Positions 1-10,490 of a stretch of 64,000 bases of DNA are shown in pieces. Where the stretch lies: NCBI RefSeq assembly GCF_024746835.1, contig NZ_CP080531.1:2604001-2668000 (forward strand). The letters run 5' to 3'. Source of the stretch: Mesorhizobium sp. AR02 (GTDB lineage Bacteria; Pseudomonadota; Alphaproteobacteria; Rhizobiales; Rhizobiaceae). Both the position numbers and the translations under genes were made by a program. The notes beneath the pieces are model-generated. The model was given only the letters and a program-made list of their open reading frames with translations, did not search any database and was not told the DNA's origin. Position 1 is the stretch's first letter. The number at the start of each line of letters is the position of its first letter.

Positions 1-599
1 CGACGCTGGTGCGGGCGATCGCCGGCCTGTGGCCATGGGGAAGCGGCAGCGTCAATTTCCATCCCGACAAACGATTGTTCATGCTGCCGCAGCGGCCCTA
101 CATCCCTTCCGGCACGCTGCGCCGGGTGGTCGCCTATCCCGCGGCGGCCAACCGCTGGAAGATCGAACAGATCAAGGCCGCCCTCGACAAGGTCGGCCTC
201 GGCTACCTCACCGGCCGGATCAAAGAGGAAGCGCCCTGGGACCAGACCCTGTCGGGCGGCGAAAAACAGCGGGTCGCCTTCGCGCGCCTTTTGCTGCATC
301 GCCCAGACATCGTCGTGCTGGACGAGGCGACCTCGGCGCTGGATGAGAAGAGCCAGGACCAGATGATGGAAACGGTGATCCGCGAATTGCCCGAGGTTAC
401 CATCGTCAGCGTGGCGCACCGCGCCGAACTGGAAGCCTTCCACACCCGCAAGATCACGCTGGAGCGGCGCAAGGGCGGCGCAAAACTGGTCGGGGATATC
501 AACCTTGTGCCGCGCAAGCGCAAACGCAGCCTGCTTCAGCGTGCCTTGTGGGGCTCCGGGACGAGGCTTGAAAAGCCGCGCAAGACGGCGAGCCGCTAA
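1..599 (+). CDS. ABC transporter ATP-binding/permease protein, C-terminal part (truncated by window edge)
   Basis: This is the last ~199 codons of an ABC-transporter ATPase; the reading frame is open from the first bases, so the gene begins upstream. Visible are the signature LSGGEKQRVAFARLLL, Walker B plus D-loop IVVLDEATSALDEKSQ and the H-loop VAHR. Walker A and any membrane domain lie outside the window. The spacing and the LFMLPQRPYIPSGTLR Q-loop style resemble the YddA/SbmA-like family, in which an N-terminal membrane domain is fused to the ATPase; that assignment is inference. The tail is very basic (RKRKRSLLQRALWG). It ends one base before the convergent matB stop. Substrate unknown. 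Confidence 0.85.
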   Translation, partial: TLVRAIAGLWPWGSGSVNFHPDKRLFMLPQRPYIPSGTLRRVVAYPAAANRWKIEQIKAALDKVGLGYLTGRIKEEAPWDQTLSGGEKQRVAFARLLLHRPDIVVLDEATSALDEKSQDQMMETVIRELPEVTIVSVAHRAELEAFHTRKITLERRKGGAKLVGDINLVPRKRKRSLLQRALWGSGTRLEKPRKTASR

Positions 600-2114
600 T
601 TAGGACGCGTAGAGATCCTTGTAGGTGTCGCGCAAAAGATTCTTCTGCACCTTGCCCATCGTGTTGCGCGGCAATTCGTCGACGAAGATCACCTGCTTCG
701 GATGCTTGTATTTCGCCAAGCGCCCGGCGATGGCGCCAAGGATTTCAGCTCCGGTGATCTGTGCCCCCGGCGCCCGCACGACGACCGCGGTGACACCTTC
801 GCCGAAATCCGGATGGGCAACACCGATGACGGCGCTTTCCAAGACCCCGGCAAGCGCGTCGATCTCGCTTTCGAGCTCCTTCGGATAGATGTTGTAGCCG
901 CCCGATATGATCAGGTCCTTGCCGCGGCCGACGATGTGGACATAACCATCGGCATCGACGATGCCGAGATCGCCGGTGATGAAGAAGCCGTCGGCGCGGA
1001 ATTCCGCCTTGGTCTTTTCCGGCATGCGCCAGTAGCCACCAAACACGTTCGGACCCTTGACCTCGATCATGCCGACCTCGCCCTGGGCCAACGGCTTGCC
1101 CGTGTCGGGATCGGCGATGCGCAGCGCAACACCGGGCAAGGGGAAGCCGACCGTGCCGGCGCGCCGTTCGCCGTCATAGGGATTGGAGGTGTTCATGTTG
1201 GTCTCGGTCATGCCGTAGCGTTCGAGGATGGCGTGGCCGGTGCGCTCGCGCCAGGCCTTGTGCGTCTCGGCCAGCAGCGGCGCCGAGCCGGACACGAACA
1301 GGCGGATATTCTTCGCCGCCTCGCGGTCCAGGCCATCCTGCTGGAGCAGGCGCACATAAAAGGTCGGCACGCCCATCAGCACTGTGGCACGCGGCAGCAG
1401 TGCGATGATGCGGGCCGGATCGAATTTCTGTTCGAACCGCATCGAGGCGCCGGCCATCAGGATGACGTTGGTGGCGACAAACAGGCCGTGCGTATGGAAG
1501 ATCGGCAGCGCGTGGATCAGCACATCGCCTGAGGTGAAGCGCCATTGCTCGACCAGCACCCGCGCATTCGAGGCGAGGTTCTCGTGGCTGAGCATGGCGC
1601 CTTTCGATCGGCCGGTGGTTCCCGACGTGTAGAGAATTGCCGCGAGATCATCCGCGCCCCGCTCGACATCGTGAAAATCGGACGCCTGCCGCGATGCCTG
1701 GTCCGCCAGCGATCCCTGGCCATGGCGGTCGAGCGTGACCACGACCGCGCCGGATGGCTCGACCATGCGCGCGATATCGGCCGACTTCGCCGGATCGCAG
1801 ATAATGACGCGAGGTGCTGCATCGCCGAAGAAATATGCGAGCTCGGTCAGCGTGTAGGCGGTGTTGAGCGGCAGAAAGACGGCACCGGCGCGCACACAGG
1901 CGAGGTAGAGCAACAGCGCCTCCGGGCTCTTCTCGACCTGCACCGCGACACGATCACCCGGCTCGACGTCCAACTGCAAAAGCGCATGCGCGAGCTGCGC
2001 CGACCGCGCCAGCATGTCGCCATAGCTGAGCCAGCGCCCATCGTCGGTTTCCATCAACAGACGCCCGGGCGCCGGCATCCGGGACCGGAACGCATCGAAC
2101 AGATGATTGCTCAT
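600..2114 (-). CDS. matB: Malonyl-CoA synthetase MatB (acyl-AMP-forming)
   Basis: A 504-residue ANL-superfamily enzyme that would activate malonate to malonyl-CoA via malonyl-AMP. Seen: the P-loop YTSGTTGRSKGAMLSHENLA, the YGMTETNMNTSNPY adenylate motif, the TGDLG Asp and the C-terminal catalytic Lys in LPRNTMGKVQKN. The RYGMTETNMN segment and length fit rhizobial MatB better than general acyl-CoA synthetases. Start chosen at the ATG for MSNHLFDAF, about 7 bases after an AGGGA. A longer in-frame start exists 19 codons upstream but has a low-complexity, arginine-rich leader. A GntR regulator is immediately upstream on the same strand, as in the rhizobial mat locus, but the decarboxylase gene matA is not present here. 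Confidence 0.85.
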   Translation of the reverse strand: MSNHLFDAFRSRMPAPGRLLMETDDGRWLSYGDMLARSAQLAHALLQLDVEPGDRVAVQVEKSPEALLLYLACVRAGAVFLPLNTAYTLTELAYFFGDAAPRVIICDPAKSADIARMVEPSGAVVVTLDRHGQGSLADQASRQASDFHDVERGADDLAAILYTSGTTGRSKGAMLSHENLASNARVLVEQWRFTSGDVLIHALPIFHTHGLFVATNVILMAGASMRFEQKFDPARIIALLPRATVLMGVPTFYVRLLQQDGLDREAAKNIRLFVSGSAPLLAETHKAWRERTGHAILERYGMTETNMNTSNPYDGERRAGTVGFPLPGVALRIADPDTGKPLAQGEVGMIEVKGPNVFGGYWRMPEKTKAEFRADGFFITGDLGIVDADGYVHIVGRGKDLIISGGYNIYPKELESEIDALAGVLESAVIGVAHPDFGEGVTAVVVRAPGAQITGAEILGAIAGRLAKYKHPKQVIFVDELPRNTMGKVQKNLLRDTYKDLYAS

Positions 2115-2297
2115 GAAGTTTTCCCTGGGGTGGCGGCAATGGCGGCGCCGGACACGCTCTTCAGGCGGCATGCATCGGCGGCGAAGAGTTCGCGTTTCCC
2201 AGCCACGCCGTCAAGACCGCCAACAGCGGTCAAGCGCGTCCCGTTTGCCGAAAAGGTCGTGAACGATGCCGGCAAAATCCGCGAAAGGAAACGATCG

Positions 2298-3041
2298 TTA
2301 CCGCCGGGCGCGTTCGACCGAGGCGGCGGCTTTTGAGATTTCGCCTTGCTTGAAGCGTTCCATGCACATGGAAGCGGTCAGCTGATAGTGATCGATCAAG
2401 GCCTGGACGGCGCCGTCGGCATTGCCGTCCAGCGCGCATTCGGCGATCAGCCGGTGTTCGCCGAAATCGTCGCGCTGGATGCCTTCGCCGTCACTGGCCA
2501 TTTGCCGGTAGCGATAGGCGTGATCGGAAAGCTGATCGCAGAAACCCACCAGCCAGTGCGACCGGCAGGCCGAGATCAGCACCCGATGGAAGGTGCGGTG
2601 CAATTTCTCCCAATCCGGATCGAGCGACGAGAGACTTTGCGGCGAAAGGCGTGAGGCGCGGCCCAGGCGATGCAGTGCCAGCACCAGCTGTTCTTCCCAT
2701 TCGGCGGTGCGGTGAGCAATGGATTCGCGAAGCGCCCGCTCCTCGAGCCAGCAGCGGGTGCGCGTCAACTCCTCGAGCTCCGTCGCACTGACCGGCATGA
2801 TGAAAAAGCCACGCTGGTCGTGACGACCAAGAAGTCCTTCGGAGGCAAGGCGATTCAGGGCTTCACGAACCGGGGAAGCACCGGCGCCATACTTGGAAAC
2901 AACCCACTCGACCCGCAGCTTGCTTTCGGTTTCAAGAGCACCGCCGAGAAGATCATCCCGCAATTGGTGATAGACCGTACTGGCAAGTGTGCTCTTGGAT
3001 CCTGTGCCGTCGTCGTTCAGGTTGGCAGCTCCATATGTCAA
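2298..3041 (-). CDS. GntR-family (FCD-type) transcriptional regulator, MatR-like
   Basis: About 247 residues: a winged helix-turn-helix N-terminus (YHQLRDDLLGGAL, then ASPVREALNRLASEGLL, the classic GntR recognition segment) and a C-terminal all-helical FCD ligand domain with the metal-type residues spread through RTFHRVLI and GEHRLIAECALDG. The best start appears to be a TTG preceded by AAGGAG at 5-base spacing; no good ATG exists in that stretch. It lies upstream of matB in the same direction with a 180-base gap, so regulation of malonate use is a reasonable inference; matR of Rhizobium trifolii is a GntR-type repressor. Confidence 0.8.
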   Translation of the reverse strand: MTYGAANLNDDGTGSKSTLASTVYHQLRDDLLGGALETESKLRVEWVVSKYGAGASPVREALNRLASEGLLGRHDQRGFFIMPVSATELEELTRTRCWLEERALRESIAHRTAEWEEQLVLALHRLGRASRLSPQSLSSLDPDWEKLHRTFHRVLISACRSHWLVGFCDQLSDHAYRYRQMASDGEGIQRDDFGEHRLIAECALDGNADGAVQALIDHYQLTASMCMERFKQGEISKAAASVERARR

Positions 3042-3103
3042 AGTTGACTCCTTGTCCCCATTTTTCTCCGGGCAATCGAGTCCGAAAAGAATCCTTCCGT
3101 ACA

Positions 3104-3114
3104 TGTATCATACA
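3104..3114. promoter_or_regulatory. Candidate GntR operator (perfect 5-1-5 palindrome)
   Basis: TGTATCATACA is a perfect palindrome about 60 bases upstream of the regulator's start. TGTAT/ATACA half-sites are typical for FadR/FCD-type GntR proteins, so autoregulation by the adjacent gene is inferred. Confidence 0.4.
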
Positions 3115-3435
3115 GTGTTTGCGCCCAGAGGCTCAAGCAGAAGATGGCTCTATTGTACTTAAGCACAAAGGAATATATCCCGATCTGCATCTGATCGTGG
3201 AAATTTGCGCGTCTCTACAACCAGTAGAAGCTTAACGTGTTTTGTATGCACGCAAGATCATCTGTTTCTCGTGTGGCCATGCGAGCATCTTTTCTGGCGC
3301 GCGCAAAGACAGCGGATGGTTCGCCCGAATCAGCCTTCTGTGCCGGTCTGATTCGGGCATGGCGGGCCCTGAAGGAACCGCGTCTGCACCCGGCTTTGGC
3401 CGGCCTATTGGACTGAAACGGGGGATCTTGGCGAG
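3115..3435. other. Intergenic region without a convincing gene
   Basis: Between the GntR regulator's promoter and the rpe stop. It is less GC-rich than its surroundings; short open frames lack ribosome sites or recognisable motifs. Nothing further seen. Confidence 0.5.
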
Positions 3436-4113
3436 TTAGCCGGCGGCTTTGTCGGCCGCTGTCCTGATTGCCTCGATGTTGGCGCGGTAAGCTTCGACGC
3501 TGCCGCCCTTGAAGATGGCGGCACCTGCCACCAGCACATCGGCGCCGGCTGATGTGACCAAGGGGGCTGTTTCGGGCGAAACGCCGCCGTCGATTTCGAT
3601 GCGGATCGGCCGGTCGCCGATCAGCGCCTTGACCCTTCTCACCTTGTCGACCATGGCAGGGATGAAAGCCTGGCCGCCAAAACCTGGATTGACGGTCATG
3701 ATCAGGATCAGGTCGAGCCGGTCGAGCACATATTCGATCATCGTTTCCGGCGTCGCCGGATTGAGCGACACACCGGCCTTCTTGCCGAGGTTCCTGATGG
3801 TCTGCAGCGAGCGGTCGAGATGCGGGCCGGCCTCCGCATGCACCGTCATGCCGTCACAGCCGGCCTCGGCGAAGGCGGCGAGATAGGGATCGGCCGGCGC
3901 AATCATCAGATGGCAGTCGAAGAAAGCCTTGGTGCGGTTGCGGATCGCCTTGATGACGGGCGGACCGAAGGTGATGTTGGGGACGAAATGGCCATCCATG
4001 ACATCGAGATGGATCCAGTCCGCACCGGCCGCCGCCACCGCTTCGACCTCGTCACCGAGCTTCGAAAAGTCCGAAGCCAGCACCGACGGTGCGATCAAGG
4101 TCTTTCTGCTCAT
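3436..4113 (-). CDS. rpe: Ribulose-phosphate 3-epimerase
   Basis: A 225-residue TIM-barrel enzyme interconverting ribulose 5-phosphate and xylulose 5-phosphate in the pentose phosphate/Calvin routes. Diagnostic segments: [17 protein letters not shown] at the N-terminus, [17 protein letters not shown] (catalytic Asp and metal-binding His-x-Asp), [14 protein letters not shown] and the phosphate-binding IDGGVSP plus [12 protein letters not shown]. Start chosen at [11 protein letters not shown], which matches family length; the open frame continues 49 codons upstream without family similarity. An AGG-rich stretch precedes the start. Confidence 0.95.
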   Translation of the reverse strand: MSRKTLIAPSVLASDFSKLGDEVEAVAAAGADWIHLDVMDGHFVPNITFGPPVIKAIRNRTKAFFDCHLMIAPADPYLAAFAEAGCDGMTVHAEAGPHLDRSLQTIRNLGKKAGVSLNPATPETMIEYVLDRLDLILIMTVNPGFGGQAFIPAMVDKVRRVKALIGDRPIRIEIDGGVSPETAPLVTSAGADVLVAGAAIFKGGSVEAYRANIEAIRTAADKAAG

Positions 4114-4262
4114 CTCGCGGCCTTTCCGGGCGCCCTTTTCATAACCGCTCACCCTGGACCGACTGCCTAATGCGCGGCGGGTGACTTGTCGAGGGTGCAG
4201 ACACGGCGGCTCCACAGGCTTGGGTGGCGTTGCGGCGTCTCCGATCCACACTTGGGTCATGA

Positions 4263-4297
4263 AGAAAAACCCGCCGGCTTGCGCCGGCGGGTTCGTG
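4263..4297 (-). terminator. Rho-independent terminator of the DUF11-protein operon
   Basis: Read on the minus strand, a GC-rich stem ACCCGCCGGC with a short loop is followed by GCCGGCGGGT and a T-run, about 20 bases after the stop of the gene ending at 4319. Confidence 0.85.
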
Positions 4298-4318
4298 GTC
4301 TTGGTGTCGCGCAGACGG

Positions 4319-7300
4319 TTACTGCTGCTGGAGTTTCAGGATCCTGTTTGGTACCGGGTCCTGTTGCTGTTCGGACTGCGGCAGGCGCCTTGGCAGGACC
4401 TGCTGCAGCAGGATGCCCGGGTTGAGCTCCAGCGACGGCTGCCCGCGCATCGGCCGGCAGTTGGGATACCGCCCAACCGTGCCTTCCGGGCAGCGCCGCC
4501 TGAAGATCGGCTGACACTGGCCATTGATCATCTGCGAGCCCGGTGCGCATTCCGTCTGTTGCCTGGGTTTGCGGCACGCGCCGTCGATCACCTCGGTCCC
4601 ACGCGGGCAGACACACTCGCCGCGCTTGTTGTGGACCTGGCCGCGTATGTCGCACTGCTCCAGTTGCGGCTGCTTGCGCCGGCAGGCATTGCCTTGCACC
4701 TCGGTACCCCGCGGGCAGACGCAATTGCCGTCGGCGTCGTGGACCTGGCCACGGATGGTGCACTGGTCAGGCTTCGGCCGGACCGGACGGCAGGCCCCGT
4801 TGCGCACCTCGGTTCCTTGCGGACAGACGCAATCGCCATCGGCATTGCGGATCTGGCCGGGGATGCGGCACTGCTGGGGCTTCGGCCGGACCGGACGGCA
4901 AGCGCCGTTGCGCACTTCGGTCCCTTGCGGGCAGACGCAGTCGCCATCGGCGTTGTGGATCTGGCCACGGATGGTGCACTGCTCAGGCTTCGGCCTGTCC
5001 CTCACACACGCGTTGGCTTGCCTGTCGAGATGCGTTCCGTCGGGGCAGTAGCAGCCATTGCCGTCCGAAGTCGGGACCGAACCGGGTATGGTGCAGCCTG
5101 GCTTGGAGGTCTTGACGCAGGCACCGTTCTCAAGCTCCGTGCCGCGTGGGCAGATGCAGCGCCCGTCCTCGGTCCGGATCTGGCCTTCGAGCAGCACGCA
5201 GCGCTTCGGCGGCGGCACGGGAAGCGGCAGAAGGTTGGTGCCGCCGCCGGTGCACTGGCCGTTGCGGAAGGTGGTGCCTTCCGGGCAGACGCAGCGGCCA
5301 GCGTCGTTCATGACGAAGCCCGGCGAGCACTGGTTCTTCACCTCATGCGTGATGATGAAGGGGTGGCACGCATAGGCCTTGCCGCGATCGCCCTGCAGGT
5401 TGGTCTGGTCGCCGCCCAGCACGTCGCCGCCGCCCTGCACCCGCGTGTCGGGAGACAGGACACCAACGCAGTTCTGGCCATTGACGTTGCCCTGCAGATT
5501 GGCGAGACGCCCGTCGTCGGGAATGACCACGGTGACGTGATGCGACTGGCTTTCGCCGGCACCGAGCGTCAGGTTGGCGATGCAGGAGGCCGGCAGTGTC
5601 ATCGGCTCCGGCGAACAGCCGAAGGGCGGGTCGATCGAGGTGATCGCAACGCCATCCAGCCGGCCGAGACCTTCCACGCCGATCGCATCACCGATGCGAA
5701 CCGGGCCAGAGAAGGGGCTCGTCCCATCATTTGTGATGGCGATGTCGAACGAGCAGGGCTGGCCGAGCCGGCATTCGCGGTCGCCGGTCTTTTCGACACG
5801 GATGGTCGAAGAGCCGCCGCCCTTGGCGCAGGCCTGGCCGATCGGATTGACGACGTCGTCGCCTGGCGCCGGACCATAGGAGCCGCGCGCGCAGTTCTCG
5901 AACTCGCCATTGGCCGAGACCGTCACGTCGAAGTGCCTGCTGGTTCCGGGTGTCATGACGGCGCCGGGAATCTGGCACGACAGCGTGTTGGCCGGAACCG
6001 GTCCGCACGCCCATTCCGCGCCGTCTGGTGTGACGGTCTGGATCTGGACAGGCGCGCCGCCCGACACCAGCGTGGCGGCATCGTTGACCCGCACCGGACC
6101 GGTGGGGGCAGCCGTGCCGGCGTTGGAGACGGTGATGCGGCAAGAGACGACCGCGGCACCGGCCAGTGAGCCATTGCAGACCTTGGTGATGCGCAGGCCA
6201 GGCTGGCCGCCATTGGGACGACGGATGCGTTCCTTGGCGCAAGCCTTGTTGTTGGTGAGGTCGACCTCACCGGGAATGGCCTTCACCTCGGCGCAGTTCT
6301 CGACCGTATCCGACTGGTAGCCGGCCGGCATGACCGCCTTGACGAAGATCGGCGTCGAGGCGCCCGCGGGCAGCGAAATCCCTGCATTGTCGCAGCGGAA
6401 CTGGCCGGGGCCGTTCGGTCCGCATGTCCAGGGCGGGCTCGGCCCGAAGGTCGAGGAGGCCGGCGCGCCGCCAGGGTAGTTGTCGATCACCGTCAGCGGC
6501 CCATTATAGGTTGCTGTGCCGTTGTTGATGATGTCGATCACGAAGAAGCAGACGCCGTCGGCCGTGCAGATTTCGGTGCGGGCACGCTTCTTCAGGATCA
6601 GGTCGACCTTCTTCTCGACCGGCGGCTGGCAGTCGCGGTCGCGATCGCCACGGCGGCAGATCGGGATCGAGGCGCAGCCCCTGTCGTTTTGCTGGCTGCC
6701 GAACAGCGGCTTGCCGCTGGCCGGATAATTATAGGTGGCGCAGTTGCGCAGCACCTTGCCTTGCCAGCCCCCGGCCGGCTTGAAGCCGAGCTTGAGGTCG
6801 ACAAAAGCCCCCGGATTGAGCGTGGTCACCGGATAGGTGCATGTCATCGGGGTGGTGCCGGGCACGCAGACCCAAGGCGGATTGGGCCCTGAACTCAGCG
6901 TCGAACCGGCCGGCAGCGTCACTTCGTCAAGCACGATCTTGCCGTTATAGGGCGCGGTGCCGACATTGGTGACCCGGATGGTGAAGTCGCAGCCGCCGGC
7001 CATGGTGCAGCGCGGGACATCGGCGCGTTTCTCGACCTTGAGGTCCGGCTCCTTGTCCTTGGGCGGGCATCTCTGGTCACGCGGGATGACGATATCGATG
7101 GTCTGCGTGCAGCATAGGCCCCAGCCTTCCTTCGGGCCGGGATAGGTCTCGATGCCGGTGACGATGAGGTGGATGACGTCGCCGGGCGATGCGCCGACGA
7201 TCTTCCAGTTGAGCACACCGCCGCCCGGAGGCACCAGCTGGGTGTCGGGGATGATGGTGATGCCGGGCGTGGTGGTCGACACCTGCACCCACTTGCCGGC

Positions 7301-8179
7301 CATCTCCGGGCCGACCGGCATGTGGTAGATGAAGGCGCCGCCGCCGGGCACGCAATCGACCGTGCCGCGTTCCACCTTGAAGCATTCCTTGCCGGGAGGC
7401 GGTGGCGGGGGTTCGCACTTGGTGACGTCGATCTTGATCGAGGTTTTCACGCCGGTCTTGTAGTCGCCATCGTCGGGCTTGCTCGGATCCTGCGACGGGA
7501 TGATGGAGCCCGTCCCGGTTCCGTTTGTCACCTTGATCAGGCCCTGGTTGTCGACCATCGTTGGCGCGGGAAACGCCGCGTGGTCGATCTTGGCCGTGAT
7601 CTGGAAGGTGATGACGCGTTCGTTCGCTGCGCCGACGCCATCGAGATCGTCGGCGGAAAGCCGGAAATCGGAAACCGTCGCCGTATCGTTCGGATTTGTC
7701 GACGTGCTGATCGAAGCGCCGGGCAGCGGCCCACCGGATGAATCCGTGCCGTCGCCGCCTACATGCACGCTGACGATCTGCAGGCCGTGCGGAAGCACGT
7801 CCTTGAAGTCGAGCTGGGCTTTTTTCAACAAGGCCGCCAGGCTCGGGTTGGCAAAGTTCTGCGGATCGCCGCGCACGCCGAAGCTCAGGAAATATTCGAC
7901 ATAGTCGCAGCTTCGTTGTCCGCCTTTCTTGGTGAAGAAGGGTACGAGCCGTCCCGGCTCCGGATTGACGACGCGTGGGTTGTCGAAATCGAGCTTGGGT
8001 TGGGTGACAGCGGTGTAGACATCATAGGCGAAGCTTTGCACCGGGGTCAGGGTGGCGACCGCGATACCGGCCGCCATCAGCCAGCGCGCGCCGCGCCTGG
8101 CGTATGACAGGGGTTTCATGATCGTCTCCATGACGGTTGAGTTGTTTTGCGCGAGCGGGGAGAGTGCGAGATTTTTCAT
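4319..8179 (-). CDS. Very large secreted protein with DUF11/CARDB-like repeats and a C-terminal cysteine-repeat tail
   Basis: 1286 residues. A signal peptide ([20 protein letters not shown]) is followed by several Ig-like domains of the DUF11/CARDB type, each with the pattern of paired cysteines, '[11 protein letters not shown]'-like strand and 'NPPWVC' (roughly residues 380-930). The last third (about 945-1240) is a tandem cysteine-rich array with units like [27 protein letters not shown], resembling EGF/TIL-type modules, joined by RPKP linkers. The tail ends in a Q/P-rich segment. The first ATG has a strong GAGGAGG site; a second ATG 20 codons later would give a more usual signal peptide. 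Start lies 10 bases after the upstream gene's stop, so the two are an operon. Likely cell-surface or extracellular; no enzymatic motif seen. Confidence 0.8.
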   Translation of the reverse strand: MKNLALSPLAQNNSTVMETIMKPLSYARRGARWLMAAGIAVATLTPVQSFAYDVYTAVTQPKLDFDNPRVVNPEPGRLVPFFTKKGGQRSCDYVEYFLSFGVRGDPQNFANPSLAALLKKAQLDFKDVLPHGLQIVSVHVGGDGTDSSGGPLPGASISTSTNPNDTATVSDFRLSADDLDGVGAANERVITFQITAKIDHAAFPAPTMVDNQGLIKVTNGTGTGSIIPSQDPSKPDDGDYKTGVKTSIKIDVTKCEPPPPPPGKECFKVERGTVDCVPGGGAFIYHMPVGPEMAGKWVQVSTTTPGITIIPDTQLVPPGGGVLNWKIVGASPGDVIHLIVTGIETYPGPKEGWGLCCTQTIDIVIPRDQRCPPKDKEPDLKVEKRADVPRCTMAGGCDFTIRVTNVGTAPYNGKIVLDEVTLPAGSTLSSGPNPPWVCVPGTTPMTCTYPVTTLNPGAFVDLKLGFKPAGGWQGKVLRNCATYNYPASGKPLFGSQQNDRGCASIPICRRGDRDRDCQPPVEKKVDLILKKRARTEICTADGVCFFVIDIINNGTATYNGPLTVIDNYPGGAPASSTFGPSPPWTCGPNGPGQFRCDNAGISLPAGASTPIFVKAVMPAGYQSDTVENCAEVKAIPGEVDLTNNKACAKERIRRPNGGQPGLRITKVCNGSLAGAAVVSCRITVSNAGTAAPTGPVRVNDAATLVSGGAPVQIQTVTPDGAEWACGPVPANTLSCQIPGAVMTPGTSRHFDVTVSANGEFENCARGSYGPAPGDDVVNPIGQACAKGGGSSTIRVEKTGDRECRLGQPCSFDIAITNDGTSPFSGPVRIGDAIGVEGLGRLDGVAITSIDPPFGCSPEPMTLPASCIANLTLGAGESQSHHVTVVIPDDGRLANLQGNVNGQNCVGVLSPDTRVQGGGDVLGGDQTNLQGDRGKAYACHPFIITHEVKNQCSPGFVMNDAGRCVCPEGTTFRNGQCTGGGTNLLPLPVPPPKRCVLLEGQIRTEDGRCICPRGTELENGACVKTSKPGCTIPGSVPTSDGNGCYCPDGTHLDRQANACVRDRPKPEQCTIRGQIHNADGDCVCPQGTEVRNGACRPVRPKPQQCRIPGQIRNADGDCVCPQGTEVRNGACRPVRPKPDQCTIRGQVHDADGNCVCPRGTEVQGNACRRKQPQLEQCDIRGQVHNKRGECVCPRGTEVIDGACRKPRQQTECAPGSQMINGQCQPIFRRRCPEGTVGRYPNCRPMRGQPSLELNPGILLQQVLPRRLPQSEQQQDPVPNRILKLQQQ

Positions 8180-8189
8180 CTTCCCCTCC

Positions 8190-10151
8190 TCAACGTTCGC
8201 AGCTGACGGCTGGGGTGCGGAGCGGCAAGGTCATCTTGCAGCAAGGGTAGTAGCCGCCCTTGTCCTTGTCGGACTTCCTGTAGAAGCAAAGTCCAACATC
8301 CACTCTGTCGCCCGGATCGTGGCCGGTGATGTTGATCGTGTAAGGCTTGCCTGGCGCATGCGACATGGGTGAAGTCACCCCGACGCCTGGCGTCCTGGAC
8401 TGGGCCTTGATCGAATCGCCGCCGAAGCCGGCATGGTCATGGAGATAGAGATCGGCCTCGAGGCCCGAAGGCGTGCAGTAGTACTGGACATCCTCGACAT
8501 CGAGACAGGGAGGCAGATTGCCGGGCGGTGGGAAGTCCGGCGGGTAGAAGGGTGGCAGATAGCCGCCCGGGATTTCTTCATAATAGCCGGCACGACCCTC
8601 GCAAGGGTGCCAGACGGCGACATCGCCGACATGGCCTTCCACCTCGGGATCCTCGAAATAGCCGTCGAAATCGACGAACCAGGAACCGAAGGGCGGCACG
8701 TTGGCCGGCTTGACCAGGTCCTTGGGCGTGATCTGCACGCCATGCACGGCGAGCGGCCCGCCAGCGGCGAGCTGCTCGGCGAGCGTTGGATTGTCGCGCA
8801 ATTTGTCACCGGTGTTGACCAGCGTCTGGGTGCAGACCGAGGTGTCGAGATTGCCGTCGGCATCATAGCCATATTGCAGGTCGAGACCGCCGGCCGACTG
8901 CCGGCTGCCTTGCGGGAAGCCGACCGCATATTCCTGCGGCACTTCCACCCAGACCGATTCCGTTGCCGGATCGTCCGGATTTTCTCTGAAGTAGCGGATG
9001 ACCTCGCCCTTGCCGGAATCGGCGAAGCGGCTGTAATCATAGCGATTTTCGACCGGGCCGCGCTGGGCGAGGTACATGAAGCCGCTGTTGTCGAAGGCAA
9101 TGTCGGTGACGGCGTAATCCTTGTCGGCCTTGACCGTCAGTTCCCAGCGCGGGTCGCCGGCAAAAGTGCCGTCGCGGGCAATGCCCACCGACCAGATTTC
9201 CGACTTTTCGCCGACCGAATAGTAGAGCCGGCCGCCATGATAGGAGACGGCCCAGACGCGACGCTCGTCCTGGGTGTAGCCCCAGGTCTCGGGATCCTCC
9301 GTGTCGAAGGCGGCACCCTGAATGTCCATCACCGCGCCATCGTCGGCGACGGGAGCCAGGCCATGCGCCGGGCGCCCGGCGACACCATGGTCGAAGGTGT
9401 CGATCAGTCTGCCGTTGGCGTCGATGCGGTGGATGAGGCCGGTGTCGAGGTCCGAGGCGAAGAACTGGCGGTGGTTGGGATCGAAGGTGAGGTTGCCGAT
9501 GCCGGGGCCGCTGTTGGTGTCGATGTCGGCGAATTTGGCCACCTGGCCGGTGATGCCGTCGATCTTCCAGATGGTGCCTGGTCCGCCGCCGTTTTCGGTG
9601 CCGAACTGGCCTTCCATGAAGGTGGCGCCTGCCGTGCCGCGGCGCTGCCGCTCCGGCCTGCCGTCATTGTCGGCGTCCGGCGTTACGATGCGGATGCCGT
9701 GCAGCGAGGTGGCGGCGGCGTAAAGGTTGGGAATGCCCGATGGAACACCATCGCGCACGCCGTCATCATAGGTGACGCCGAAAACCTGGCCGATCTGGCC
9801 GGCCGTCACCTCGAAAGGCGGCGGTGTGAAGACGAGCTGGCCCGAAGCCGGGCCGCCGAGATGCGAAACATCAAAAACGCGCAAGGTGGCGCGCGTGGTG
9901 TCGATGAAGGTTTCGTCGACCGGATCGACCCCAGGCGGCAGGCCCTGGTCGAAATTGGGGATGATGGTGCCGGAAAATCCGGTGACCGCCATCGAGCCGG
10001 GATAGATGATCTGGCTGTCCTGCGCCTTGGCGGCGCCGCCAAGCCAAAGGCTGGCGGTCAGGGCAAACACAAGAAGTCCGCCGGTTGCCTTGATCAGGCG
10101 GCGCAAACGGTTGGCGAAAGAAGGCACGAGCGGGCCGTGGTCGCAAGACAT
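8190..10151 (-). CDS. Secreted beta-propeller-like protein of unknown function
   Basis: 653 residues. After a short basic start (SFANRLRRLIKA) comes a hydrophobic signal segment GGLLVFALTASLWLGGAAKA. The body (about 40-470) has repeated blade-like segments (IGNLTFDPNHRQFFASDLDTG, TDIAFDNSGFMYLAQRGP, GIRIVTPDADNDG) that resemble NHL/TolB-type propellers, and the C-terminus carries a P-rich stretch and cysteine pairs (YYPCCKM). Start chosen at MSCDHG, which is preceded by GGGGGAG. It is first in a two-gene operon with the DUF11 protein downstream; the CCKM and CCTQ pairs in both hint at a shared disulfide-rich surface assembly. Function not recognised. Confidence 0.75.
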   Translation of the reverse strand: MSCDHGPLVPSFANRLRRLIKATGGLLVFALTASLWLGGAAKAQDSQIIYPGSMAVTGFSGTIIPNFDQGLPPGVDPVDETFIDTTRATLRVFDVSHLGGPASGQLVFTPPPFEVTAGQIGQVFGVTYDDGVRDGVPSGIPNLYAAATSLHGIRIVTPDADNDGRPERQRRGTAGATFMEGQFGTENGGGPGTIWKIDGITGQVAKFADIDTNSGPGIGNLTFDPNHRQFFASDLDTGLIHRIDANGRLIDTFDHGVAGRPAHGLAPVADDGAVMDIQGAAFDTEDPETWGYTQDERRVWAVSYHGGRLYYSVGEKSEIWSVGIARDGTFAGDPRWELTVKADKDYAVTDIAFDNSGFMYLAQRGPVENRYDYSRFADSGKGEVIRYFRENPDDPATESVWVEVPQEYAVGFPQGSRQSAGGLDLQYGYDADGNLDTSVCTQTLVNTGDKLRDNPTLAEQLAAGGPLAVHGVQITPKDLVKPANVPPFGSWFVDFDGYFEDPEVEGHVGDVAVWHPCEGRAGYYEEIPGGYLPPFYPPDFPPPGNLPPCLDVEDVQYYCTPSGLEADLYLHDHAGFGGDSIKAQSRTPGVGVTSPMSHAPGKPYTINITGHDPGDRVDVGLCFYRKSDKDKGGYYPCCKMTLPLRTPAVSCER

Positions 10152-10490
10152 AGAACTCCCCCCGAAGTCTATGGGCGGAACCTCCGGCTGAGCCGCACGA
10201 ACCAGGGCAAGGCGCGGCGGTCCGGCTCGTTCTTCCCTGATCGAATTGTCTGCTTTCCTCGAAATCACGATACGCCTGCTCTTACGCAGGGTCAACGGAA
10301 TCAGCGGGAAGCCCAGCGCATCGACCCCGTCCCGAAGGCGGTGGTCGCGCCGAACTCCTGTTGTTCCCGGAGACCGCAGAGCCTCTGGGTTGCTGGTCAT
10401 GGGGGCTTCCTTTCCGGGCCGCACCATGCGGCACCTGGACGTCAGTCGCGGGCGGAGGTGGAAAGGTTCATGGAAGCCTTGCGCAGAATG
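10152..10490. other. Divergent intergenic region upstream of dnaK
   Basis: Between the start of the propeller gene (minus strand) and the dnaK heat-shock promoter. Short open frames on the plus strand read in-frame into dnaK but show no similarity or ribosome site; I see no gene here. Confidence 0.5.

Noticed and set aside
4560..5340. The tandem cysteine-repeat DNA as a possible CRISPR or minisatellite array.
   Set aside because: The units are diverged, of coding length, and in one reading frame that continues the upstream protein; no spacer-repeat layout.
4181..6169. A long open frame of 660 codons antisense to the DUF11-protein gene (and similar ones antisense to the propeller gene, dnaK, glcB and hyuA).
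   Set aside because: Composition is arginine/alanine/histidine-rich with no motif, and each lies wholly over a gene with clear family motifs. High GC produces such frames.
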